Positions 1 through 12,000 of a DNA stretch of 64,000 nucleotides are shown piece after piece (position 1 is the first letter of the stretch; the number at the start of each line of letters is the position of its first letter). A program made the translations under genes and the position numbers. The notes beneath the pieces are model-generated. The model saw only the letters and a list, made by a program, of their open reading frames with translations. It had not been told where the DNA came from and did not search any database. Source of the stretch: Nematostella vectensis (lineage: Eukaryota > Cnidaria > Anthozoa > Actiniaria > Edwardsiidae); NCBI RefSeq assembly GCF_932526225.1, contig NC_064035.1:17969969-18033968 (forward strand), written 5' to 3'.

Positions 1-284
1 TTATTCTTATTTTTATACGATATTCGTGATTTATAATATAATAAAATATCTCCCGAGAACAACGAAGAATACTGAAGGAATTAAAAGCAAGTACGAGCTC
101 ACCGTTAAACAACAAAGAAGAAGACCAGAACGCTTGCTCACACCTGCTTCTGGGAGAAAGAGTGAAAATAGCAAATCCCCATTCCTATCCCCGGCAGCAT
201 ATTGCCAGTAAAGCTGCCGTCGCCGCAGCTGACAAGATGAATGAATGTTAACAAACTACTTTGCGGCTCTCATCAGTATGATGT

Positions 285-588
285 ACAAGCGGTTTCAGCA
301 TCGCTGCGCCAAGAAGACGACTGTTGACTGCAATATGCTTACGCTGATTGCACGGGCCTACAATGTCCCCTGCCTTTCTTGGTTTCTTGGGACCGTGGGG
401 GACCTTCGAATCGACTAACATTGTGTCGTTACTGTGCACTGACAGCGAGGGGGCAAATACAAAAGCACTTTTAATACGTGCCTGTTTGATTTGTTCCAGT
501 CTCTCTGATCGAACGGCTTTCCTCTACCCAACTTCCTGTATCCAACTGCCACAAACAGTCGAAGTGTTCTTACCAGAGAATGTCACGG
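285..588 (+). other. Possible ectodomain exons (Venus-flytrap/ANF-receptor-like), doubtful
   Basis: A stretch at 285-400 reads MLTLIARAYNVPCLSWFLG, and 499-588 follows a good acceptor and reads SLSDRTAFLYPTSCIQLP before a GT. Together they recall the 'ARLA..wniPmiS...LSDktryPtf' segment of ANF/periplasmic-binding-like receptor domains. However, phases between the two pieces, and onward to the exon at 3017, could not be reconciled. It may be an upstream part of the kinase receptor, a decayed copy, or chance. Confidence 0.2.
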
Positions 589-755
589 TATGAACGAATA
601 AAAAATAAACATGCAGTAAGACCTATAGCGAATATCCAATGTCCTTCTATTCATTGCCTTTGCCACAGGTAAAACAAGCGCATTTTTTTTTTGTTATGTT
701 CAGTTGAGAATGTTATTGGGGGGATCCCAGGGGAAAAACCGCCCATTCGAAAATG

Positions 756-1915
756 AGTATTAACAAGAGACCATGATATAAGAGAACGAATCCCCGTGGC
801 CCATGATGTCGTCCATGAAAGCTATTTTTAGATTGCGCGAGCTTGTCAATCATAGCATCTATATATGGTTCGTCGCGCCATATTTGGTTATGGGCACCTC
901 GCGAGCTATAGTACATTTTCACAACAAACTTTTTTCCCTCTGCACCTTTTACTTCGTTCGCTGCCTGTTTTTATCCTTTTAGCTGCTCCTTATAGCTCAT
1001 GATCACAATGCTACTCGTAGGGTGGTGTACTGGTATCTGTTAAGTTATCTGATGTTAAGTTATCTAGATGTTATTTATATAATTGAACGAGAAGACGTCG
1101 AGGAGACGGCGAATTTGGAGTTCATTCAAGATGCATCGGGCTGACTCATAAAAAGTTCTTTATCTTTGCAATTCGGTGGGATGTAGAATACTAGGCATTA
1201 TCAGAATCTATGTTATGTATTTTAATACAAGAAGGCTCTTTGATCTTCAATATTTTTAGATGAATGAACTACAATTTTTCACGCAAATGTTCAAAAATCA
1301 TGTCACTCAAGCAACCCTTGTCACTGGAATAAAGATTTACTTCATTATAAAGACTTGAAATCTTTTATTTGTGAGATACATGTCTTAATAACCACAATAT
1401 CGGTGTGAATATAATAGTATTAAGTTATGGATGTATCTTTTTCATTAAAATAGAATGGGAAGAGAATTGTGTGTTGTAAACACAGATTCCTGATTGATTT
1501 TTGTTTTATATTGCGAATCAGCTGTGGAAAGTTTACTGGGGAAGTTGTTCCCCACGCCTAAAATCACGCACTCTATGCATTTAAATGTCCCAGAAACGGT
1601 TGATTTAATCCAGCGTACTCTCTGAAAAATCATTTTCACAGCGTTCGTGAAAAAGGAAGGTATGTTCGGTCAAAAAGATTTCCTAACAGCCTTTGCCGGT
1701 TCACATGCTTAAGATGTGATCGCGCGTAAGACTCATGTTGCTAGGAAACGTGAGCGCTGACCAATCAGAGGCCTATCTAAAAATAACTGTTTGTTCTAAA
1801 AATAGCTTTCACGGACGTCATCATTGGAACATACCCTAATACGGGGGATTCGTTCTCTTACATCATGGTCTCTTGGTATTAAGCGGGTGTCCGTAGAGCG
1901 GGGTTCCACTGTACT
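756..1915. mobile_element. Inverted-repeat element (arms ~756-829 and ~1797-1880)
   Basis: The sequence around 756-829 (AAGAGACCATGATATAAGAG onward to GAAAGCTATTTTTA) reappears in reverse complement at about 1797-1880, with substitutions and a small indel. The roughly 1 kb between the arms has no convincing ORF. A non-autonomous DNA transposon is likely; the ends were not fixed. Confidence 0.6.
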
Positions 1916-2289
1916 TCAAACGATCATTTGCACTTATGAGCGTAACGGTAAAACAAGTTGAGACGATAATGACTAACAAAAATATTAGGACTGATAATTA
2001 TTCTGTCTGTGGCAATTTTATGATCCTAAAAGCCAGCTACATTTTACGAGAAAAGAAAGCGCTTCAAGTGGGTACCCATCTTATATTTTACGCCGGGGTT
2101 CGCTGACACGAGCACTTATCCTACCATTGCTGAGCTAATTAGCTACTTGGGCGTGTTTGTATCTTCCCTTTCTCAGACACATATCCATCAGCATCACCTC
2201 GCGCTGCCCTATGACTGCAAGTACATTATAAAGGTATGTAGTTTGGCAAGTTAAATTATGGAACAATATTAGTCCCAGGCCGTAGACCC

Positions 2290-2460
2290 GTAGGGGGGAG
2301 TGGGGTGGGGTTCGTTTACCCATTTAGGGGACTCTTAGGTAGCTCGTCCTAGCTCGCAGTGGTACTTTATTTCCCTTTATAAGAGCGGCCCTTCCAGTCA
2401 AGTGGGGGTCCTTCTGACCCCCGAACCTTCCCTTGGCTACCGGCCTGAGTCTCTAGTGTT
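2290..2460. repeat. Dispersed repeat, copy 1
   Basis: About 165 bp here, including GGGGTTCGTTTACCCATTTA, AGCTCG.CCTAGCTCGCAG and CCTTCCAGTC.AGTGGGG, recur in the same orientation at about 10965-11110. No coding sense is visible. It is an interspersed element of unknown class. Confidence 0.65.
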
Positions 2461-3016
2461 CTGAACTTGTTCCCTGCGGGTGATCTCGTCTCAGATCCAA
2501 GGCTTCCACGTGGTTCATCCATGAGCCCAGGTAAGAAAGCAAGGGATAGGCTAGCTAGGATCGAACTCAGCCAAAACCAAGCTGATTTTAACACCTCCAC
2601 TTTAGGTGATGCCTATTAATGGCATGCTTTGTTGCCGGGCGGCTATTCTTGTTCCTTGCACGTTTTTGCATGTTCTTTTAGACCAGCACCCCCTATCTAA
2701 CGCCCTTCCAATGTTTTCTTTATAGGTAAAGCTGGTAGATTATCAAGCATGTACTATTGGATTTTTAGAATCTATTATAAAGAGTAAGTTTTTAATTTTT
2801 TGAACGATTTTACGTTCTGCAAGTAACCGTTTACTATCACTATTATTGTGTTTTACATTTTTCTCTGAAAACGTTTTATTCTTTTATTTATTTTGTATTG
2901 TGATTATTTCTGAACGTCTTTTCTTGTGTTTTAAATTGTCCTTTTTTTTCTGAGAACCCTTAATTGTGTATTAGCATTATCACCTGGTTTTTAAATGACT
3001 TTTATTGTGATATCAG

Positions 3017-6000
3017 CGGTGTACATCCCACCGACACTACTACCGACTACCAACAGACTACGCACCGACCCCCCGACGATAACGGCGATGACGTCACCAA
3101 GGATGCCGCCATTCACTGATGTGACCGCCAGGGCTACCCAAGGTAAGAAGGACTCTCTTTTCCATATTACTCAAATGTCTGAACCTGTTAATTTGAGTCG
3201 TGGAAACATAACGTAGCAATTTGGAGGAGGGGGCAGCCTAAAAGAAGAGTCGAAATTTGATCTGTTTTATCATAATTGTGTTTCTTCAAGTCCGATGTGA
3301 TTGATTTCAGGGTCCGACGGTGACAGTGATGCATTGATTGCAGTGGCTGTGATGATGCCTCCGATTACCATCGCTGTCATAGTAGCTATCTTGTTCTTTT
3401 GGTACAAGCGACGACACAAACACGCTGAAGATTTAGAACACTCGCCATCGGGTCTTCGTAGACTAGCAGACTTCACGTCTGATATAGAAAACCACGTGTA
3501 TCATCGGAATTTGGACCAGACGTCGAACTCTATCTTCTGCGACGAAAAGTATGTATATATAAGCAAAGTGGCTTCTTATCATCATAATCATATTCATCAC
3601 AGTAAATGTCATGGCTCAACCGTCCCCATCATTGTTATTATTGTCATCATCATCACCATCGTCATCATCATCACCATATGTATAGTTATTGTTATCACCA
3701 CAACCATCATTGTCATCACCATCTATCAACTGTCGTAATCATCATCATTATCATCATAACGTCCTTCGTCATCAGCACAACCGTCATCATTATGATCGCT
3801 ATCACCATCACCGTCGTCCTAATCATCTCATACAATCATAAACCGTTGTCATCGTCGTCATCCACATTTGCGGTATTTTATCTAGAAAAGAATGTCTCCC
3901 CTTGTGTTCAGTCCGGTCTTGTTCCCTTGCAATAGCTCTCGCCTGGTGGTTAGTCTCCCCACTAAAGGGACTGGCTCAGGCCTGGAGCTGAACCCTGCCT
4001 ACCTGGAGCAACGTATCCAGGAGGCCATTGTAATCGGAGAGGCAGATCAATACGAATTCGGATTTCATCGGCTGGATATCGGTGGCCAAATCGGAACAGG
4101 CGCATTCGGGACAGTGTTCGTCGCCGATGCTTACGATATCCATGGTAACGAAGGGCCAACAACAGTAGCAGTTAAGATTCTTAAAGGTAAAGTGATATTT
4201 TAGGCATGCACTTTTGAAAGCATTCATTTTAATGTGGTTGTCAAGGCGTATCTTTTTTTGGCTGACTTAACACACTAAGTAAGTGTTAATCCTTTTCAGA
4301 TAACGCGAGAGAAGATGAGAAGGAGGATTTCAAAGCAGAGATAAACTTTATGAAGTCATTTGGAGAACATGAAAACGTGATTCGTATCATGGGATGCTGT
4401 ACTTTGTACGAACCTCTATGCTTGATTGTCGAGTATGTCCCGCATGGAGATCTGCTTCACTATCTCAGAGACCTTAGAAAAAAGGTATTGTTATCTCAGA
4501 GACCTTAGAAAAAAGGTATTGTTATCTAAGAGACCTTGGATTAAAGGTATTGTTATCTCAGAGACCTTAGAAAAAAGGTATTGTTATCTCAGAGACCTTA
4601 GAAAAAAGATATTGTTATCTAAGAGACCTTGGATTAAAGGTATTGTTATCTCAGAGACCTTAGAAAAAAAGGTATTGTTATCTCAGAGGCCTTAGGAAAA
4701 AGGTATTGTTATCTCAGAGACCTTAGGAAAAAGGTATTGTAATCTCAGAGACCTTAGGAAAAAGGTATTGTTATCTCAGAGACCTTAGAAAAAAGGTATT
4801 GTTATCTAATTGACCTTAGGAAAAAGGAATTGTTATCTCAAAGACCTTAGAAAAAAGGTACTGTTATCTAAGGGACCTCTAGTAAAAAGTAATGTTATTT
4901 CAGGGACCTTAGGAAAAAGGTACAATTTTCTCAGGGAACTTAGGAAAAAGGAATTGTTATTTCAGAGACCTTGGGTTAAAGGTATTTTTATCTCAGGGAC
5001 CTTAGGAAAAAGGGACAGAAGAAAAAATGGCATGAAATTTTCCAATTCTTGATATATAAGCTCAAGATTCCGCATACAAGGAGTTTCTCTGACCAAAAGC
5101 TTAATTACAAATTTTAAAGAAATTTAGAAGATATGAAATTTAGATATTAGCTAGCAAAATTGGCATAATTTCTGATCAGAGCCCGACTTCTCCCTATAAA
5201 CAAGGAGAATTCATACTTTAAACATTTGAAAATTGCACTTCAAGACTCATATCTCGAAGACGAATTCATTAGATTGATATGTTGGTTTCCATAACATAAG
5301 GAACCGCTATGCAAAAATTCAACCTTACCGAAGTTATCTCAGGGACCTCCAGTAAAAAGTATTGTTATCTCAGAGACTTAAGGAAAAAGGAATTGTTATC
5401 TCAGAGACCTTAGGAAAAAGGAATTGTTATCTCAGAGACCTTGGGTTAAAGGTATTGTTATCTCAGAGACTTACGGAAAAAGGAATTGTTATCTCAGAGA
5501 CCTTAGGAAAAAGGAATTGTTATCTCAGAGACCTTGGGTTAAAGGTATTGTTATCTCAGAGACTTGAGGAAAAAGTAATTGTTGTCTCAGAGAATTAAGG
5601 AAAAAGGTATTGTTATCTCAGAGATTTAAGGAAAAAGGGATTGTTATCTCAGAGAATTAAGGAAAAAGGTATTGTTATCTCAGAGAATTAAGGAAAAAGG
5701 TATTGTTATCTCGGAGACTTAAGGAAAAAGGAATTGTTATCTCAGAGACTTAAGGAAAAAGGAATTGTTATCTCAGAGACCTTGGGTTAAAGGTATTTTT
5801 ATCTCAGAGACCTTAGGAAAAAGGTATTGTTATATCAGACACCTTAGGAAAACGGTGTTGTTATCTCAGTGGCCTTAGGAAAAAGGTGTTGTTATCTCAG
5901 AGACCTTAGGAAAAAGGTATTGTTATCTCAGAAACTTGGGTCACAGCAAAGAACATGTAGCCAGAGACCAACCATTCTCCTACGGGCTGCTTTGACGGCC

Positions 6001-9000
6001 GTTTATTTGTTTCAGTTCGAGTACGAGCTTCGAAAGCGACGCCAAGAGTGTGATGGCCTACAGATTGAGCCGGCATCTTGTGAGCCGCCCACTCAGAGCA
6101 GCCAGTATAATGAATCATTAGTAGGATGCAAATCTCCAGTGGGAGGGCATCGCCGCCTCGCTCCTTCCCTTAGTGATACGGTAAACATCTAGTGTAGATG
6201 TGTAGATATTGTAATTGTTTAGTTTACATTTGGTGTTTGTATAGTGAGGGGGGGGGGGGGGGTATAGGATACCTTTCTTTACGGCAAATACACCTCTTTC
6301 ATCGCCGCCATTAAAATGTTAAAGTTTTGGGGCGAAAAATTCCTATATAATATCTGAGTACTAATTTAGCTTAACATCATTCTTGAATCACAGTTCGTTG
6401 GACACAAATATAGGTAGAAGAATTCTGTTGGGTTCTGGTTTCCACTGAAGAAGTTTTTTTCCACACTAGTGTGCTAGTGAAATTCATTCTTTTTTAAATA
6501 TTTCTTTGGTCTTCTTCACAAAATTGTAAAGAACAGGGACGTGCCATAAACACCCTGTGAAGGGACGATTACGAAATTCCCACAAATTCCAACTGGCCGC
6601 GAAAGGAAATAAGACGTAAGAAGATGTAAGAAAATCCTTGCCCTCTTACGATTTCCCTTTTCCTTGCAAAGCTGTATCTCATGGTCAGGCTTTTACCTCC
6701 ATGTACCGTCTTTTGTCCACTAGGAGATCATGTCCTCTCATCTCAAAGAAACCGTCAAAAGGAGACGGACTACTCCGTTTTCCTCTCTTTTGAGTGTTGG
6801 CAGAGACGCGTCACGTGCTCGAAGGAGTGCTACAAAAATAGAGCACCAGGGGAACGGAGAGACTGATGTACGGTTTGGTGGCCTATCCACGCTCATGTGT
6901 GACACGTGTGACAGCAATAGATGACGATGTAGTGCTACCCCGAGCTAATAAAGCTCTGCTTTAAGGTTGCAAGTCATTTACAACATCAGGGGCGGATACA
7001 GGGGAAGGTGGATTGGGTGGATATCCACCCCCCTTTTTAAGTGAAAGATCTCAGATCTATGTGCTTCCAAGAACCACTGGATCAGTTATAAGCTGTCTAT
7101 CTGGCCATTATCCACCCCCCCATTTTGAAATCCTGGATCCGCCCCTGAACATGATTGCCATGCATGTCGAATAGTCACCAATTGTCACGTGGTGTTTTAA
7201 TGAAGTCATGATGTGTAAGTGGATGATAGTCAAGCGCTGCTAACTATCCACAACTTTACATCATCGTTCATGGTTGTCTTCTTTTCTCCCTCTCTTCCTT
7301 GTAGAAAAAATATGAAAAGTTTTTCGAGCCTGGCGAGCTTGAGAAAATGCGACTGAAGAACAGACGGTCTCTATCGGCGACGAGCCTGACCATACGTAGG
7401 GGCTTGTCCTCACTCCTCCCCAGGTCCCGGAAGGGCTCCAACGCCAGCAAATCAGAGTTCCCGTATGTGGGCCGCGGAGACGCTAATAGCTGCTCAAACG
7501 TCAACAGTCACACGTGCTTATCCACAGGTAACCCAACAGCCATACATGAAAGGTAGCCTAAAATCGGTACGCGCAAAGCCACAGGTAGCCCAACAGCCAT
7601 ACATGCTACGCGTAACCCAACAGCTATAAAATCTTTGCGTGCATGAAAATAAACGCGCTAAGCCACAGGTAGCCCAACAGTAATACGTTTTTAGTCAAAG
7701 GTAGCCCAACAACCATACGTTCTAAGCCACAGGTAGCCCAACAGCCGTACGTTCTAAGCCACAGGTAGCCCAACAGTAATACGTTTTTAGTCAAAGGTAG
7801 CCCAACAGCCATACGTTCTAAGCCACAGGTAGCCCAACAGCCGTACGTTCTAAGCCACCGGTAGCCCAACAGTAATACGTTTTTAGTCAAAGGTAGCCCA
7901 ACAGCCATACGTTCTAAGCCAAAGGTAGCCCAACAACCATACGTTCTAAGCCAAAGGTAGCCCAACAGCCATACGTTCTAAGCCAAAGGTAGCCCAACAA
8001 CCATACGTTCTAAGCCACAGGTAGCCCAACAGCTGTACGTCCTAAGCCACAGGTAGCCCAACAGCCATACGTTCTAAGCCAAAGGTAGCCCAACAACCAT
8101 ACGTTCTAAGCCACAGGTAGCCCAACAGCCGTACGTCCTAAGCCACAGGTAGCCCAACAGCCGTACGTTCTAAGCCACCGGTAGCCTAACAGTAATACGT
8201 TTTTAGTCAAAGGTAGCCCAACAACCATACGTTCTAAGCCAAAGGTAGCCCAACAGCCATACGTTCTAAGCCAAAGGTAGCCCAACAATCATACGTTCTA
8301 AGCCAAAGGTAGCCCAACAGCCATACGTTCTAAGCCACAGGTAGCCCAACAGCCATACGTTCTAAGCCACAGGTAGCCCAACAGCCGTACGTTCTAAGCC
8401 AAAGGTAGCCCAACAACCATACGTTCTAAGCCAAAGGTAGCCCAACAACCATACGTTCTAAGCCAAAGGTAGCCCAAAAGCCGTACGTTCTAAGCCAAAG
8501 GTAGCCCAACAGCCATACGTTCTAAGCCAAAGGTAGCCCAACAGCCCTACGTTCTAAGCCAAAGGTAGCCAAACAGCCATACGTTCTAAGCCAAAGGTAG
8601 CCCAACAGCCATACGTTCTAAGCCAAAGGTAGCCCAACAGCCATGCGTTCTAAGCCAAAGGAAGCCCAACAGCCATACGTGCTAACATTACGTAGCCTAG
8701 CATCGTGGTCAACCTCAACTTGATTCTCGGTTCTACGTGTTTCAGTCGAGAGCTGTTCCGATTCTTGGAATACCCAGCGCCAGCAGATAACCCGCGAGTT
8801 ACAAGACCAGGCTGTGAATCTGGACGGCGCCCTAGATTCCGCGGACTTACAGTCATTCGCATTCCAAATCGCAAACGGAATGGTGAGTCTACAGAACTCT
8901 TTCAACTCTTTGAGTGGTTTCTTGGGTAGCCTTATCGGACGCCAACTCCTGCAAAAGTGATAAGTGATATTTACGTTAGCAAACTTGAGATACCGCCCCC

Positions 9001-12000
9001 CGGGGGTGGGGGGTGGGGTTACTCCCTATATCCATCGGACGGGGATCATCGTCGTATCTTTTAGGGTGTAAATTTGGAGCCTTGGGTATCTTTTAGTGGT
9101 GAAAATGAGAATGCCCATATTTATTTTTACCTTAGTATCTTAGCGTACAATTATACCCATCACCCATCTAACTTGTAGCTCATGAAAGAGCGTTAAAACG
9201 TGTCAATTTTGCATTAGAGTCAGTTTTAAATAAACGTTTTTATTAGAAATTATTGACGTTTGTTTGAGGTATCTTTTAGGGGGTAAATTCATGCTTAACC
9301 ACGCCTACCTAGTATCTTTTAGGGTTGTTTTAAAATATCCCGACGATGATCCCCGTCCGTTTGATATCGGAATACCCCCCCCCCCCCCCCCCCCCCCCCC
9401 GGGATAACGCCTTTTTGTGCAATGAGTCAATATAACTTTGTCTATCATTCCAGGAATACCTTGCCGGGCAAGGAGTGGTGCACCGAGATCTAGCAGCGCG
9501 GAACATTCTAGTAGGAGAGGAAAAAGTGCTGAAAATCTCCGACTTCGGTCTATCTAGGGAGGGGGTGTATGTGAAGCGAAGTACGGGCAAGATCCCCTTG
9601 CGATGGTTATCCATAGAAGCGATGCGGGACAGGACATACTCCACGGCTAGCGATATGTAAGTTATTGGGAAGATGCTCGGCTGAAAGAGAGGAAAGGAGG
9701 ATGTGCATGTTAAGGGAAGATGTATGTTTTCATCGTGTGGATAGCCTTTGTATAACAAACCATAGTTAATAGAAGGGACTGTGGTTAATAAGAAAGCCGC
9801 AGAGCTTCAAAGAGATAGCAGAGATATATTTACATTCAGTGCACTAATCGAGCGTAATGTTACTAGAAAATGATATGTGGCTAACACGAAGAATCGTTTC
9901 TATTTGCGTCATTGCTGTACAAATGCTCTTATGCTTAAACCAGTAATATTGAAAATTTTTCTATAGAGTCCCAGTTGATAGCATTTTACGTCAGATTATA
10001 TACTGTAGAGAATATAGGGTGCAAAAACTCGCTGTAGAGCTCAGGATGTAGGGCAATTAAACATGCAAAGCGAGGAAGATTCCCTATCTTGCTTGTTTGG
10101 CTTCATCCCACATAGTGCGACCTTTTGATGGCTTCTTGTTTGCGCCTTACGTGACGTTTCGCTTCCTTTTTTCGTTCTCTAGCTGGGCGTTCGGGATTGT
10201 TTTATGGGAGATCTGCACCCTCGGTAAGTCGAACTTATAAATCATGGGCTCTCGGAGCTCTGACGACATGGAAACTAACTCACGATGTTTAATCAGTTAT
10301 TTTATTATACTGTATACATACTGAGAAATACTCACTGAAAACAATATATTCAGTACATTTTCGTTCGTTCACTGGTCTCAGCAAATCAGAGGCGCGAACG
10401 ATGTTTTTTTTTCACCGTAAAGAAAAGTCGTTCGCGGTTCTGATTGGACGAACGGTATTTTTTCACTGCACTTGAATGGCTTGAATCCCAACGCGAGGAG
10501 ACAGGTAGCTTTGCATGTCACTTTTGTTATTGAGCTCCATTGAGCGAGAGAATGAAAACGCTATCTAACATTTCAGTCTCGTGCGTGACATTAGCGAGAC
10601 AGATTCATTTCAATGTAAGTTTCTGTCTTCAACTGAACCGTCGAACAGCACAAACCTCGGAGCAGCCAAGTCTAATAAAATGTTATGTAATAAGCTTATT
10701 ATAAATTTCTCAGTATGTATATAATAAACAAAATACAGCATGGAAAGTGCTTTGTACCGTTTTTATTCACTTTCCATGTAGTATTCTCTATGTATTGTAT
10801 TATTGTATTGTATGTCGCTTTTGATAGCCCCGATCGAATAATCCATTTATAGTAATTTGTATAGGAATTAGTGTAAGGCTCAGAAAGATGGAAAGTGCGT
10901 GTAGTCAACTCGCTACCAGCACAAGATTGTCGCCACCACCGGGCCGGGGGGGGGGGGGGGAGGGTGGGGGTGGGGTTCGTTTACCCATTTAGCGGACCTT
11001 TTCTCTTAGGAAGCTCGCCCTAGCTCGCAGTTGGTACTCAATTTTCCTTCATCACAGCGGACCTTCCAGTCGAGTGGGGTGGTTCTTCCGAACCCCCCCT
11101 GGCTACGGGCCTGCAGGCGCGTACACAGGGATGGGGGGGGGTGCGCAGGGTACGTGAGAACCCTCTCCCGCTTCCCCCTTGCCTGCAAGGGTCTGCACGC
11201 ACCTTCCCCCAGAAATCCTATGGGTGCCCGCCTGGTTAACACCATACATGTCAGCGCTTACTCTTCTTTCGCTTATTTTCTTTGCGTACAGGCGGCTTCC
11301 CATACCCTACGGTGAACGACAGGGATTTGCTTCGGTTCCTGCATGAGGGAAAAAGGATGGAAAAACCGTCTAATTGTACCGACGAAATGTGAGTCACATA
11401 TAAATACGCATGAGGAAATTCAGGATTCCTGGAAGGGGGGATATATAAATCATATGACATATGGCGGAATTATAGCTCCCATCGCTCTCACACATTTCTA
11501 CATCTCTTCTAAATTTCCTCCCATCCTGGATCTGTCACGTATAACCCTTACACAAAAAGGCATCTAGCAGAAAGAAGGCATTTCAAGCCTTTTAGTATAT
11601 TTTGTTCTGTGATGTGGATAGACTAAAGCGTGAAAGAAAGACTATGAAAAGAAAATCATGGCTACCATTTCGGGTCCCCTGTGGTGACGTAGATCCAGGG
11701 TATTGTTTTTTTTCCCTTGATTTCGGGAAGATGCAAGCGATAAAAAGTTATTTATCAAAAAGAGGGGGGGGGGAACAGTCCATCGAATTACGTCATCAAT
11801 CTATTTCCTTTTTTCGCACGACCTTAAACTTCGTCGTCCGTTCTTTTTCGGACTGTTGTTAATGAAAGGTTATTTCGACTTTACGACTGTTATTGATAGT
11901 GTTGCAGTTAAGACTGAGCAAACAACATTGATGGCCTTATTCTTGGCAGATACCAAATAATGTTGGCCTGTTGGTCACGCGAGCCTGCGGACCGACCTTC

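Larger units (their letters stand above)
6016..8882 (+). other. Kinase-insert exons of the receptor tyrosine kinase
   Basis: Exons 6016-6180 and 7305-7527 plus the start of 8746-8882 encode roughly 160 residues between the hinge/helix-D segment ([12 protein letters not shown]) and helix E ([13 protein letters not shown]). The insert is rich in Arg, Lys and Ser ([21 protein letters not shown]). In the PDGFR/VEGFR/RET classes such inserts carry docking and phosphorylation sites. This one is longer than the FGFR insert and is split by the two largest minisatellite-bearing introns of the gene. Confidence 0.8.

Noticed and set aside
3606-3935. His-rich 109-aa ORF
   Set aside because: Reads through an ATC trinucleotide microsatellite in an intron.
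4426-5598. Plus-strand ORFs with KKVLLSQRP repeats
   Set aside because: Produced by the 31-bp minisatellite beyond the true donor at 4484.
7624-8905. Minus-strand repetitive ORFs ([10 protein letters not shown] type)
   Set aside because: Produced by the 32-bp minisatellite; no exon signals.
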